Positions 25,103 to 34,331 of a stretch of DNA of 64,000 nucleotides are shown piece by piece. A program made the position numbers and the translations under genes. The notes under the pieces were generated by a model that saw only the letters and a program-made list of their open reading frames with translations, had not been told where the DNA came from and searched no databases. The stretch spans positions 57,781-121,780 of the forward strand of contig NZ_CP109791.1 of the NCBI RefSeq assembly GCF_025857195.1, given 5' to 3'. Each line of letters begins with the position of its first letter. The stretch's first letter is position 1. This stretch comes from Leisingera thetidis (GTDB taxonomy: Bacteria; Pseudomonadota; Alphaproteobacteria; Rhodobacterales; Rhodobacteraceae).

Positions 25103-26601
25103 CGGCTGCACTTCTGATATCAGCCGCTGGCGCGGCGCCAGCGCTGGCCGGCGAAGAGCTGCTGCAGAACATCTGCACCGCCTGCCATACCGGCGAAGAC
25201 GGCGGATTGACCCGCATCAGCGGCCAGCGCAAAACACCCGAAGGCTGGATGATGACTATCGTGCGGATGCAGCAGGCGCACGGGCTGGAGATCAGCGCCG
25301 GGGACCGCCGCGCCATCGTGCAGCATCTGGCGGACAGCCAGGGCCTGGCGCCGTCCGAGGCCGCGCCGTTCCGCTATGCGCTGGAGAAAGACCCGAACGC
25401 GCAGGAGAGCTTTGACGAGCCTTTTGCCTCGATGTGCGCGCGCTGCCACACCGGCGCGCGGGGTCTGCTGCAGCACCGCACCGCGGAGGAATGGACGCTG
25501 CACATGGATTTCCATGTCGGCCATTTCCCCACCATCGAATACCAGGCGCTTGGCCGCGACCGCGAGTGGTACAAGATCGCCCGGACCGAGATCGCCGGTT
25601 ATCTGGCGGAACAGAACCCGCTGGAAACCGCCGCCTGGACGGACTGGCAGGCTGCGGAGAAGCAGCCGGTGGCGGGCGACTGGGTGGTGATGACCGACCT
25701 GCCCGGCATCGGCGAGGCCTACGGGCGGCTGACGGTGAGCGGTGACGCTTCCCCCTATCAGGTCTCGGGCGAATTCGTGACGGCGGACGGCACCGCGCAT
25801 CCCGCCTCCGGCCAGATGAACCTTTATACCGGCTATGAATGGCGCGCCAATCTCGACATCGGCGGCACCTCTTACCGTCAGGTGCTGGCGCTGTCGGAGG
25901 ATGGCAACGCCCTGCAGGGCCGCCAGTTCGACCGCAGCAACGACGCCCTGGGCGCGCCGCTGAGCGGTGTGCGGGAGGGTGCGGGCAGCGTCATTCTGGG
26001 CACCGTCCCCTCTGCCGTTCCGGCGGGGGAGGCTGAGGTGCAGGTGGTCGGCACCGGGCTGGACGGTCTGGACAGCTCCAGCGGCGAGGCAACGGCAAAT
26101 GGCTTTGGCGCGGCATTGTCGCTGGCGGCGGAGGGCAACGGCGTTGTCACCTTCAGCGCAGGCGGGGCCGAGGGGCAGATCGCGCATTACACCTCGGTCG
26201 ACAGCATCCGTGTGGAGCCGGAATTCACCATCGCCCGGGTCGGCGGCGGCGGCGGTGAAGGGCCGGAAGCGGTGCCTGCCTATTTCAACGCGGTTGGCAT
26301 GTGGAACGGCGCCGACGGCAAGCCCGGAACCGAGGACGACGTCCGCATCGGCCGCATTGAGGCGCAGTGGACCGTTGCCAATGCGCATGAGCACGCCGCC
26401 CACATGAAGGACACCGAATTTGCAGGCGGCATGCAGGCCAACGGCATCTTCATGCCCGCCATGGCCGGTCCCAACCCCGACCGCCCGTTCAGCGCCAACA
26501 ACGCAGGCGAGCTGAAGGTGCAGGCCGAGGCGATGGGCCAGCAGGCGGAGGCCATGCTGATCGTCACCGTGCAGCGCTTCATCGATCCGCCGATCCGCTG
26601 A
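25078..26601 (+). CDS. qhpA: Quinohemoprotein amine dehydrogenase, alpha subunit (diheme cytochrome c)
   Basis: The 507-residue precursor has a Sec signal (cleavage about after ALA, residue 24), so the protein is periplasmic. Two c-type heme motifs are visible, C33-TA-C36-H37 and C120-AR-C123-H124, in an N-terminal diheme cytochrome domain. Beta-rich domains follow in about residues 170-507, matching the four-domain alpha subunit. The complex oxidises primary amines to aldehydes and passes electrons through the two hemes to a soluble cytochrome or azurin-like carrier. An AGGGAGA ribosome-binding site precedes the ATG. The gene overlaps qhpG and is followed 18 bp later by qhpD. Confidence 0.93.
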   Translation: MQLRPRSLTAALLISAAGAAPALAGEELLQNICTACHTGEDGGLTRISGQRKTPEGWMMTIVRMQQAHGLEISAGDRRAIVQHLADSQGLAPSEAAPFRYALEKDPNAQESFDEPFASMCARCHTGARGLLQHRTAEEWTLHMDFHVGHFPTIEYQALGRDREWYKIARTEIAGYLAEQNPLETAAWTDWQAAEKQPVAGDWVVMTDLPGIGEAYGRLTVSGDASPYQVSGEFVTADGTAHPASGQMNLYTGYEWRANLDIGGTSYRQVLALSEDGNALQGRQFDRSNDALGAPLSGVREGAGSVILGTVPSAVPAGEAEVQVVGTGLDGLDSSSGEATANGFGAALSLAAEGNGVVTFSAGGAEGQIAHYTSVDSIRVEPEFTIARVGGGGGEGPEAVPAYFNAVGMWNGADGKPGTEDDVRIGRIEAQWTVANAHEHAAHMKDTEFAGGMQANGIFMPAMAGPNPDRPFSANNAGELKVQAEAMGQQAEAMLIVTVQRFIDPPIR

Positions 26602-26619
26602 AGCACAGGGAGAAAACCC

Positions 26620-28044
26620 ATGAAAGATTTCCATTATCAGCCAGCCAATGCGCACCGGGTCGCGATCGAAGGGCGCGAGGTGCTGTTCCATGTCCCCACC
26701 ACTTCGATCTTCGAGATGGACGGCACCGACCGCGACATCCTCGACTACGCCGCGCAGGAGCAGGCGTTCTCGATGGACGAGTTCGAGGCGCGGTTTGCGG
26801 CTGCGGATGCGGCGGCACGGCTCGACGGGCTGGTGCGGCTCGACATCATCAACGACGGCCGCCCGCTGCAGCCGGAACGCCCGCCGATCGAGATCGAGAA
26901 TTTTCCGCTGACGACCATCGTTCTGAACGTCAACACCGGCTGCAACCTGGCCTGCTCCTATTGCTACAAGGAGGATCTGGCGGTGCCCTCCAAGGGCCAG
27001 AAGATGGCCTTTGACACCGCGCGCAAGTCGGTGGAGATGCTGATGGCGGAAAATCCGGACCGCGACAGCTACAACGTGGTGTTCTTCGGCGGCGAGCCGC
27101 TGTCGAACCAGCCTCTGATCCGCCAGGTGGTGGACTGGGCCGAGCCGCATTTCGCGGCCTTTGGCAAGGCGGTGAACTTCAGCCTCACCACCAATGCCAC
27201 CCTGCTGACCGAGCCGCTGATCGACTGGCTGGACGCGCACAAGTTCGGCCTAACGGTGTCCATCGACGGCCCCAAGGCGCAGCACGACCTCAACCGCAAG
27301 ACGGTCGGCGGCAAGGGCACCTATGATGCGGTCGCCGCCAAGGCGCGGCTGCTGCTGTCGCGCTATAAATCCAAGCCGGTCGGCGCCCGTGTCACCCTGA
27401 CTGCGGGGATCACCAACATCGTTGAAATCTGGGACCACCTGATCAACGACATCGGTTTTGCCGAAGTGGGCTTCTCGCCGGTCACCTCGGGCGACATGGA
27501 TGCCTTCAACCTCAACGGTGCCGAGCTGCTGGAGGTGTTCGAGGGCATGAAATCCTTGGGCCGGCTCTATGTCGAGGAGGCGCTGAGGGGCCGCAACATC
27601 GGCTTTTCCAACATGCACCAGATGATGAACGACCTCTACGAAGGCCGCTCCAAGGCGCTGCCCTGCGGTGCCGGTGTGGGCATGCTGGCGGTCAATCACG
27701 ATGGCGCGCTGAACCTGTGCCACCGGTTCACCGGATCGGAAATGGACCAGTTCGGCACCGTCGACGAGGGCATCAAGCGCAAAGAGCTATCGGGGTTCAT
27801 CAAGGCGCGCTCCGACCGCACCGAGAAGGGATGCGCCAGCTGCCGCATCCGCAACCTGTGCGCCGGCGGCTGCTATCATGAAAGCTATGCCCATTTCAGC
27901 GACCCGATGATGCCGACCTACCACTACTGCGACCTGATGCGCGACTGGATCGATTTCGGCGTCGCCGCCTATGCCCGGCTGATCGCCCAGGCACCGCAGT
28001 ACTTCCACCAACACGTTGCGCCGAGGAGGGCGTTTGGAAAATGA
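26620..28044 (+). CDS. qhpD: QhpD radical SAM peptide-crosslinking maturase
   Basis: The 474-residue protein has the radical SAM cluster motif C108-NLA-C112-SY-C115. The C-terminal SPASM/twitch-type cysteines sit around [35 protein letters not shown] and YHYCDL, which would bind auxiliary iron-sulfur clusters. QhpD forms the intra-peptide Cys-to-Asp/Glu thioether bonds in the gamma subunit before export. It ends by overlapping qhpC by 4 bp (ATGA), consistent with coupled synthesis of enzyme and substrate peptide. FFGGEPL at about 153 is the usual GGEP motif. Confidence 0.94.
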   Translation: MKDFHYQPANAHRVAIEGREVLFHVPTTSIFEMDGTDRDILDYAAQEQAFSMDEFEARFAAADAAARLDGLVRLDIINDGRPLQPERPPIEIENFPLTTIVLNVNTGCNLACSYCYKEDLAVPSKGQKMAFDTARKSVEMLMAENPDRDSYNVVFFGGEPLSNQPLIRQVVDWAEPHFAAFGKAVNFSLTTNATLLTEPLIDWLDAHKFGLTVSIDGPKAQHDLNRKTVGGKGTYDAVAAKARLLLSRYKSKPVGARVTLTAGITNIVEIWDHLINDIGFAEVGFSPVTSGDMDAFNLNGAELLEVFEGMKSLGRLYVEEALRGRNIGFSNMHQMMNDLYEGRSKALPCGAGVGMLAVNHDGALNLCHRFTGSEMDQFGTVDEGIKRKELSGFIKARSDRTEKGCASCRIRNLCAGGCYHESYAHFSDPMMPTYHYCDLMRDWIDFGVAAYARLIAQAPQYFHQHVAPRRAFGK

Positions 28045-28364
28045 AACCGCTCAATCAGAAAGCCGAACGCGTCCAGCAGGCCGCCGCCGAAGGCCAGATG
28101 GAAGAGGTCCGCGCCATGCAGACCGTGACCGCGGGCTGTGCCACCACCTTTGATCCCGGCTGGGAGGTCGATCCCTTCGGCGGCCTCGCCGCCCTGTGCC
28201 AGCCGATGGAGGCCGATCTTTACGGCTGCTCCGACCCCTGCTGGTGGCCCGCGCAGGTGCCTGACATCATGGTCAACCACCAGAACTGGGACGAAGGCGC
28301 CCCCAACGCCGCCAAGGACTGGCGCGCGCTTGGCACCACCTACCCCAATGACGCCGAAACCTGA
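28041..28364 (+). CDS. qhpC: Quinohemoprotein amine dehydrogenase, gamma subunit with CTQ cofactor
   Basis: This 107-residue ribosomally made peptide carries the catalytic quinone. An N-terminal leader of about 26-28 residues ([20 protein letters not shown] onward) precedes the core. With an offset of 26, every crosslinking residue I recall from the Paracoccus and Pseudomonas structures is present. C33 pairs with E42, C53 with D59 and C67 with D75 as thioethers, and C63 pairs with W69 as cysteine tryptophylquinone. This is a complete match, so the subunit should be functional. The leader is expected to be removed by QhpE and the peptide exported by QhpF. Confidence 0.95.
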   Translation: MKPLNQKAERVQQAAAEGQMEEVRAMQTVTAGCATTFDPGWEVDPFGGLAALCQPMEADLYGCSDPCWWPAQVPDIMVNHQNWDEGAPNAAKDWRALGTTYPNDAET

Positions 28365-28377
28365 GGAGACCCGCATC

Positions 28378-29457
28378 ATGAAAACCGCGCTTTTTGCTGC
28401 TGCCGCGCTGGTTGCCGGCGCCCTGCCGCTGGCCGCTGGCGACCTTCTGGTGACGGTGGCCCGGCCCTCTAACCTCTATGTTTTTGATGCCGAAGGCCGC
28501 TCGGTCAAATCCGACTGCGACCTGGGGGCGAATGTGACCCCCGGCGTCATTGCCATGTCGCCGGACAACCGCATCGCCTATGTGCTGCTGAACCACTGGC
28601 AGGACGTGGTCGGCGTCGATATCGAGACCTGTGAAAAGGTCTTTCACGCCGCCCAGTCCGAGGGCGATGTGACCCGCCGCTCGCTAGCCTCGCTCGCCGT
28701 CTCCAAGGACGGCAGCCAGATCTACACGGTGCGCAATCCGGTGCGCAAAAACATCGACCGCTACGAGGTGATGCAACCGGAATTTGCCGTCTATGACGCC
28801 GGTGCCGGGCTGGAGGCGCAGCCCGCTGCGGTGTTCGAGGCGCCGCGCCGCTCCACCCTGATGGCCAGCGACCGCACCGGCCAGGTCTATGTCGCGGGCC
28901 ATGAGATCTACCGGGTTGACCCCAGCAATGGCGAAACCGAGGTGGCGATTGCCAATGCCAGCTGGGACCGCCCGACCTACAGCCCGCCGGATGTGCTGGC
29001 CTTCTGGCCCACCGGCAGCCAGAACGACGAGATGCTGCTGATGTACACCGCGGCGGTCTTCAGCGACGAAACCCAACAGGAGATGGCAGATTTTGTCTGG
29101 GGCTACCAGTCGGTCGATCTGACCACCGGCGAGACCGAGATCGCCGATTTCGCCTCCTTCGAGGTGCTGATGTTCTCCGCCGTCCGCAGTGCCACGGACC
29201 CCAAGCACCTTTATGGCGTCTATACCCAGCTCTCCAAGCACAACCTGGAGACTCGCGAACTGGTCAAGCGGGTGGACCTGCCGCACACCTATTACGTCAT
29301 CAACGTGTCCAGCGACGGCAAGGAAATCTACGTCGGCGGCACCAATGACGACATCGGCATCTACGACAGCGAAACGCTGGAGCGCGTGGGCGAGATCCGC
29401 ATGCCCTCCGGCGGGGATATGTCGGTCTCCACCCTGCACGTCGTGCCGCAGGGATGA
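28378..29457 (+). CDS. qhpB: Quinohemoprotein amine dehydrogenase, beta subunit (beta-propeller)
   Basis: The 359-residue precursor has a Sec signal peptide (KTALFAAAALVAGALPLAAG) and a repeat pattern of a seven-bladed beta-propeller (VIAMSPDNRIAYVLL, LAVSKDGSQIYTV, YYVINVSSDGKEIYVGG, DDIGIYDSETLERVGEIRMP). In the described complex it is the periplasmic subunit that packs against the gamma subunit and contributes to the substrate cavity. The ATG at 28378 lies 13 bp after qhpC with GAGGAGA upstream. It overlaps qhpF by 4 bp. Confidence 0.93.
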   Translation: MKTALFAAAALVAGALPLAAGDLLVTVARPSNLYVFDAEGRSVKSDCDLGANVTPGVIAMSPDNRIAYVLLNHWQDVVGVDIETCEKVFHAAQSEGDVTRRSLASLAVSKDGSQIYTVRNPVRKNIDRYEVMQPEFAVYDAGAGLEAQPAAVFEAPRRSTLMASDRTGQVYVAGHEIYRVDPSNGETEVAIANASWDRPTYSPPDVLAFWPTGSQNDEMLLMYTAAVFSDETQQEMADFVWGYQSVDLTTGETEIADFASFEVLMFSAVRSATDPKHLYGVYTQLSKHNLETRELVKRVDLPHTYYVINVSSDGKEIYVGGTNDDIGIYDSETLERVGEIRMPSGGDMSVSTLHVVPQG

Positions 29458-31211
29458 GCGGGCCTGCCGCCAGACTCTCCCCCCAGCCGGGCGGCCCTGC
29501 TGCCGCCCGGGCCTGGCCGCGCCTGCGGTTCCGCGCAGGTGCGGCGCTTTTCACATCCTCCACCGCGGGCTGGCTGCTGCCGCTGCTGCACCCGCACCGG
29601 CGCCGGCTGGCGCTGCTCTTGCTGATCAGCTTTGCCGCCGCCGCCCTCGGCCTGCTGCCGCCCTATATCAGCAAGCTGGTGATCGACCGCGGACTGATGG
29701 CGGGGGATGCCTCGCAGCTCGTGGTCTGGTCGCTGGCGCTGTTTGCCATCGGCCTGCTGGCCACCGCCACCGGCGCGCTCAGCACTATCCTGCATATGCG
29801 CGCCTCGGTGCGGATGCTGGCACGGCTGCGGCAGAAACTGCTGTCGCGGCTGGCCGCCAAGCCGGCCGGCTGGTTTGCCACCCAGCGCGCGGGAGAGCTG
29901 CTGGCGCGGGTCGACGGCGACGCGGCCGAAGTGCAGAAATTTGCCTTCAACGCGGTGCTCGGCGGCTCCTCGGCGCTGATCCGGCTGATTGGCGGCTCGG
30001 CAATGCTGATGCTGCTGGACTGGCGGCTGGGGCTGCTGACGGCGCTCTTGGCCCCGGCTGAGCTGCTGTTCCTGATCTGGGCACGGCCCCGCACCGAACG
30101 CCATGCCGCCGCGGTGCGCGAGATGCAGGGGCGGTACAGCGCGGGTCTGTCGGAAGCCCTGTTCGGCCTGCCCGCGCTGCAGGCCGCCCGCGGCACCCTC
30201 TGGGCCGAGCGGCGCAGCCTGCGCGACCACGCCGGGCTGAACCAGCGGCTGATCGCCCAGAACCTCTGGGGCGAATTCACCCGCGCGGTGCCGGTGCTCT
30301 TGTCGGCACTGACCCGCTCCGCGGTGTTTCTGGCCGGCGGGCTGATGGTAATCCGCGGCGACTGGCCGCTGGGCTCGCTGATCGCCTTCATCGCCTATAT
30401 GGGTTTCATGACCGGGCCGATGCAATCGCTGCTGGGCCTGTGGCACGCGCAGGCACGGGTCAAGGTGGCCGCGGCGCGGCTGGACGCGGTGATGCAGCCC
30501 CCGGCCCGCGCAAAAACCGCCTGTTTCTCCCCCGCGGGCTATGCCCTGCGCCTGGACGCTGTGACCGTGGCACGCGGCGGGGCGGCGCCGATCGGCCCGC
30601 TCAGCCTGACTGTTCCGGAAGGCACCCGTTTGGCCCTCAAAGGCCCCAGCGGCGCAGGAAAAACCTCGCTGATCGCGGTGCTGTGCGGGCGCGCGCAGCC
30701 GCTGTCCGGGCGGGCCGCCCTGGGCGGCGCGGACCTGCGCCGGCTCGGCGGCGGCGCCCTGCCGGAACGGGTAGCCTACGCCGGTCAGCGGCCCTTCACC
30801 CTGCGCGCCAGCCTGCGCGACAACCTGTTCCAGAGCCGCGCCTTCTGGGCCACCCCCGGCAGTGAACCCCGGGTCTGGGAGCTGCTGGACCTGTTCGGCC
30901 TGGCCGGGCGGTTCCGCAGCGCCGATGGCCTCGACACCATGCTGGGCGAAAGCGGCCTGACGCTGTCGGGCGGCGAGCGCCAGCGGCTCTGCCTGCTGCG
31001 CGCCCTGCTCGCGCCCTTCGATATCCTGATCCTCGACGAGGCGCTGTCCGAGGTCGACCCCGCCACCGCCGCCCGGATCATGGGCTGCATCGACGAGACC
31101 TTCCCCCAAGCCACCCGCATCATCACCGCCCACGGCGGCGCCGCGGCTGCCGGGAAATTCGATATGGAAATCGATCTGACAAAGGCCGGAACATGCCCCC
31201 TGCCCCGCTGA
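29454..31211 (+). CDS. qhpF: QhpF ABC transporter for the modified gamma subunit
   Basis: This 585-residue half-transporter fuses a six-helix membrane domain (residues about 45-330) with an ATPase: Walker A GPSGAGKTS near 395, signature LSGGERQR near 505, Walker B ILILDEALSEVD, and an H-loop ITAHGGA. In the qhp system such an exporter carries the crosslinked gamma subunit across the inner membrane, since that subunit has no signal peptide. It starts in the ATGA overlap with qhpB and overlaps qhpE by 19 bp. Export specificity is inferred from operon position. Confidence 0.9.
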   Translation: MSGPAARLSPQPGGPAAARAWPRLRFRAGAALFTSSTAGWLLPLLHPHRRRLALLLLISFAAAALGLLPPYISKLVIDRGLMAGDASQLVVWSLALFAIGLLATATGALSTILHMRASVRMLARLRQKLLSRLAAKPAGWFATQRAGELLARVDGDAAEVQKFAFNAVLGGSSALIRLIGGSAMLMLLDWRLGLLTALLAPAELLFLIWARPRTERHAAAVREMQGRYSAGLSEALFGLPALQAARGTLWAERRSLRDHAGLNQRLIAQNLWGEFTRAVPVLLSALTRSAVFLAGGLMVIRGDWPLGSLIAFIAYMGFMTGPMQSLLGLWHAQARVKVAAARLDAVMQPPARAKTACFSPAGYALRLDAVTVARGGAAPIGPLSLTVPEGTRLALKGPSGAGKTSLIAVLCGRAQPLSGRAALGGADLRRLGGGALPERVAYAGQRPFTLRASLRDNLFQSRAFWATPGSEPRVWELLDLFGLAGRFRSADGLDTMLGESGLTLSGGERQRLCLLRALLAPFDILILDEALSEVDPATAARIMGCIDETFPQATRIITAHGGAAAAGKFDMEIDLTKAGTCPLPR

Positions 31212-31849
31212 TTGCCCTGATCGACGGCCCGCTGCCTGCAAGCACCCCGGGCCTCTCCGCCCGTGCAGATGTCTGCACGCTGCATCCGCGTGCCGCCGAA
31301 AGCCCGGCAGCGCTGCATGCCAGCCACATAGCCGCCGCCATCCGCGCCAATGCGCCGGCGGCGCGGCTGCTCGGGTTCAGCATCTTTCCCGGGCGGCTTG
31401 CCACCTCTGCCGCAACCGTGGCGGATGCCCTGCACCGCGCCGCAGAGTCGGAAGCGGCAATTGTCCACTGCTCCTTTGGCCATGCCTCAGCCAGCCCGGC
31501 GCTGGCTGAGGGTGTGGCGGCGGTGCTGCACACAGGCAAGCTGCTGGTCGCCTCCGCCCCCGCCCGCGGCACGCCGGTTTATCCGGCGGCCTGCGAGGGG
31601 GTTCTTGCAGTGCAGGGCGATGCCCGCTGCAGCCCGGGCCAGTGGTCGCTGTTGAACCTTCCGGGCGCGCGGTATGGCGCCTGCCCCGGCAATCCCGGCG
31701 CAGTGGTGCGCGGCGCCAGCCTCGCGGCGGCGCATTTCACCGGCCTGCTGGCCCGCGCCTGCGCGCAAGACGGACTTGAGAGCATGCTGCAAACCCCGGC
31801 CTTCACCGGCCGCGAACGCATCGGGGCGGGAGGCCCGCAGGCCGCATGA
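31193..31849 (+). CDS. qhpE: QhpE subtilisin-like leader peptidase
   Basis: The 218-residue protein is a small subtilase with catalytic Asp D11 (IALIDGP), His H45 (HASHIAAAI) and Ser S176 (RGASLAAAHF). It has no signal peptide, matching the cytoplasmic leader-removing protease of the qhp operon that trims the gamma-subunit leader after crosslinking. It overlaps both neighbours (19 bp with qhpF, 4 bp with qhpR). Confidence 0.9.
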   Translation: MPPAPLIALIDGPLPASTPGLSARADVCTLHPRAAESPAALHASHIAAAIRANAPAARLLGFSIFPGRLATSAATVADALHRAAESEAAIVHCSFGHASASPALAEGVAAVLHTGKLLVASAPARGTPVYPAACEGVLAVQGDARCSPGQWSLLNLPGARYGACPGNPGAVVRGASLAAAHFTGLLARACAQDGLESMLQTPAFTGRERIGAGGPQAA

Positions 31850-32841
31850 TCTGCTTTGACACCTGGAACAGCACCCTGCGTGCCAACTGCGGCCATTATT
31901 ATGCCAGCCCGGACCGGGCCGCGGCCGGCTGGATGGGGTCGTTCGAGCTGCACCGGCGCAGCGGCGTCGACGTGGCCGGGATCCGCTGCCCGCCCGCCCG
32001 CATCACCCGCACCCGCCAGGGCATCCTGCGCGACGATCAGGAGCATTTCTTTCTGCTGCACCAGCTGGAGGGCGAAACCGGCATCCATCACGCGGGCCGC
32101 GAGACGCTGCTGCGGCCGGGCGAATTCCTGCTGCTCGATTCCACCCGCGCCGCCGAGCTGAGCGTCACCGGCCGGCCCGCTGCCTTCCTGTCGGCGCATC
32201 TGCCGCGGGCGCTGGTGCTGGAGACCCGCCGGGAAATGCCGCAGGCGGGCTGCAAGATCGCCCCGCCGCATCCGCTGCACGCCGGCCTGCGCGGTCTGCT
32301 GGAGGCGGACGGGGCGCAGGACAATGCCGGCTATATCTTCGAACTGGTGCCGCTGGCCTTTGCCGCTGCCGGACCGCGCCCCGGTGCCGGCAGCCTCACC
32401 AGCCGCAAGCACCGCTTCCGGCTGGTGCGCGAGACGCTGGAGCTGCTCAGCGCCGATGCGCAGCTGACGGTGGACAGCCTTGCCGCCCGCACAGGGCTGT
32501 CGCGCCGCCAGCTGCAGCGCGAGTTTCAGGAGAGCGGCACCACCTTCACCGAATGCCTGACCCGCACAAGGCTGGCCGCAGTGGCCGCCAGCCTGCGCCA
32601 CGCCGCCCGCCAGGGCCGCCGCGTGCCCATCGCCCAGATCGCCTATGGCGCGGGATTCGGCGATATCTCCCATTTCAACCGCGTGTTCCGCCAGCGCTAC
32701 GGCTGCGCGCCGCGCGGCTTCCTCAGCAACTGTAATCTCAACGGATCCTTGGCGCAGGACGCAAACTCTTTGGCACCGCCGCCCAAGACCCCGCCGCCGG
32801 GCCGTGCTTGTCTTTTTCCATCAAACCCGGCTGACGGATAA
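31846..32841 (+). CDS. qhpR: AraC-family regulator, QhpR-like
   Basis: The 331-residue protein has an AraC-binding-like cupin domain in the first half and a C-terminal AraC DNA-binding domain (LAARTGLSRRQLQREFQESG, then IAYGAGFGDISHFNRVFRQR). In Paracoccus an AraC regulator at the end of the qhp operon activates it in response to primary amines, and this gene's placement matches. It starts in a 4-bp overlap with qhpE. The last 40 residues are Pro/Ala-rich and not part of the fold, and the gene ends 15 bp before the aldehyde dehydrogenase. A second AraC gene lies at the other end of the operon, so which one is the activator needs testing. Confidence 0.82.
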   Translation: MICFDTWNSTLRANCGHYYASPDRAAAGWMGSFELHRRSGVDVAGIRCPPARITRTRQGILRDDQEHFFLLHQLEGETGIHHAGRETLLRPGEFLLLDSTRAAELSVTGRPAAFLSAHLPRALVLETRREMPQAGCKIAPPHPLHAGLRGLLEADGAQDNAGYIFELVPLAFAAAGPRPGAGSLTSRKHRFRLVRETLELLSADAQLTVDSLAARTGLSRRQLQREFQESGTTFTECLTRTRLAAVAASLRHAARQGRRVPIAQIAYGAGFGDISHFNRVFRQRYGCAPRGFLSNCNLNGSLAQDANSLAPPPKTPPPGRACLFPSNPADG

Positions 32842-32856
32842 ACAGGGAGAACGGCA

Positions 32857-34260
32857 ATGGACTACCGCATGCTGATCAACGGCGAACAGGTTTCGGCGGA
32901 GCGCATGATCGAGGTGATCAACCCGGCAACGGAGGCGGTGTTTGCCCGCGTGCCGCATGCCTCCGAGGCGCAGATGAACCAGGCGGTGGCCGCCGCCAAG
33001 GCAGCGCAGAAAACTTGGGCGGAGACTCCTATGACCGAACGCCGCGCCAGGGTCGAGGCGCTGGCCGCCGCCATTGGCGAGGAGGCCGAGGAGCTGGCGC
33101 GGCTGATCACAATGGAGCAGGGCAAGCCGCTGCCCGAGGCGCAGGGAGAGGTTGCCTGGTCGCAAGGCTATCTGGCGCATACCGCGACGCTGGAGCTGCC
33201 GGACCGTGTGATCCAGGACGACGCCGAGTTCCGCATCGAGACGCGGCACAAACCCTTGGGCGTGGTGGCTGGCATCATCGCCTGGAACTTCCCGCTGCTC
33301 TTGTGCTGCTGGAAGATCGGCCCGGCGCTGATGGCGGGCAATGCCATCGTGCTGAAGCCTGCGCCGACCACCCCGGTCACGGCGCTGAAGCTGGGCGAAA
33401 TCTGCGCCCGCATCTTCCCGCCCGGCCTCGTGAACATCATCACCGACGCGAATGACCTCGGCCCCAAGCTGACCGCGCATCCGGATGTGGCCAAGATCGG
33501 CTTTACCGGCTCGTCCGAGACCGGCAAGCGGATCATGGCCGGCGCTGCCAACACGATGAAGCGGGTGACGCTGGAGATGGGCGGCAACGACCCCGCCATC
33601 GTGCTGCCGGACGTGGATGTGAAGGCGGCGGCGGAAAAGATCTATGGCGGGGCCTTCCTCAATGCCGGCCAGGTCTGCCTGGCGGTGAAACGCGCCTATG
33701 TGCACAGCGATATCTACGAGGCGTTCTGCGCCGAGCTGGCCGCCCTTGCCGAACAGGCGGTGGTCGATGACGGCATGAAGCAGGGGACCACGATTGGCCC
33801 GATCCAGAACAAGGCACAGTTCGACAAAATCAAGAGCTTCCTGGAAGACGCCCGCGCCTGCGGCCGGATCATTGCCGGCGGCACAGTCAAACACGGTCCC
33901 GGCTATTTCGTGCGCCCGACCATCGTGCGCGATGTGACCGACGGGCAGAAGATCGTCGACGAGGAGCAGTTCGGGCCGATCCTGCCGGTGATCCGGTTCG
34001 ACAATATCGACGACGTGATTGCCCGCGCCAATGCCTCCGATTACGGGCTGGGCGGTTCGGTGCATTCCGGCGATACCGCCAAGGCAGCGGAAATCGCCGG
34101 GCGCATCGACTCCGGCACCGTCTGGGTGAACCAGCAGCTGAACATCGGCCCGCATATCCCGATGGCCGGGTTCAAGGGCTCCGGTCTCGGCGTCGAGCAA
34201 TCGGTCGAGGGGCTGGCCGAATACACCCAGATGCAGGTGATCAACGTCGCCCGCGGCTGA
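32857..34260 (+). CDS. NAD(P)-dependent aldehyde dehydrogenase
   Basis: The 467-residue protein is a typical aldehyde dehydrogenase: PWNF-like AWNFPLLL with the conserved Asn, [16 protein letters not shown], general base Glu in LEMGGNDP, catalytic Cys in [15 protein letters not shown], and [10 protein letters not shown]. Directly after the amine dehydrogenase operon with AGGGAGA ahead of the ATG, it most likely oxidises the aldehyde released from the primary amine to the acid. The exact chain length is unknown; butyraldehyde-like substrates are plausible because Paracoccus qhp is induced by butylamine. Confidence 0.88.
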   Translation: MDYRMLINGEQVSAERMIEVINPATEAVFARVPHASEAQMNQAVAAAKAAQKTWAETPMTERRARVEALAAAIGEEAEELARLITMEQGKPLPEAQGEVAWSQGYLAHTATLELPDRVIQDDAEFRIETRHKPLGVVAGIIAWNFPLLLCCWKIGPALMAGNAIVLKPAPTTPVTALKLGEICARIFPPGLVNIITDANDLGPKLTAHPDVAKIGFTGSSETGKRIMAGAANTMKRVTLEMGGNDPAIVLPDVDVKAAAEKIYGGAFLNAGQVCLAVKRAYVHSDIYEAFCAELAALAEQAVVDDGMKQGTTIGPIQNKAQFDKIKSFLEDARACGRIIAGGTVKHGPGYFVRPTIVRDVTDGQKIVDEEQFGPILPVIRFDNIDDVIARANASDYGLGGSVHSGDTAKAAEIAGRIDSGTVWVNQQLNIGPHIPMAGFKGSGLGVEQSVEGLAEYTQMQVINVARG

Positions 34261-34331
34261 TCTTCCAACCCGAAACCCGGCCGGGCTGTCCCCGCGGCGG
34301 CCCGGCCCGCACTGCCAAGCAGAGACCATCC

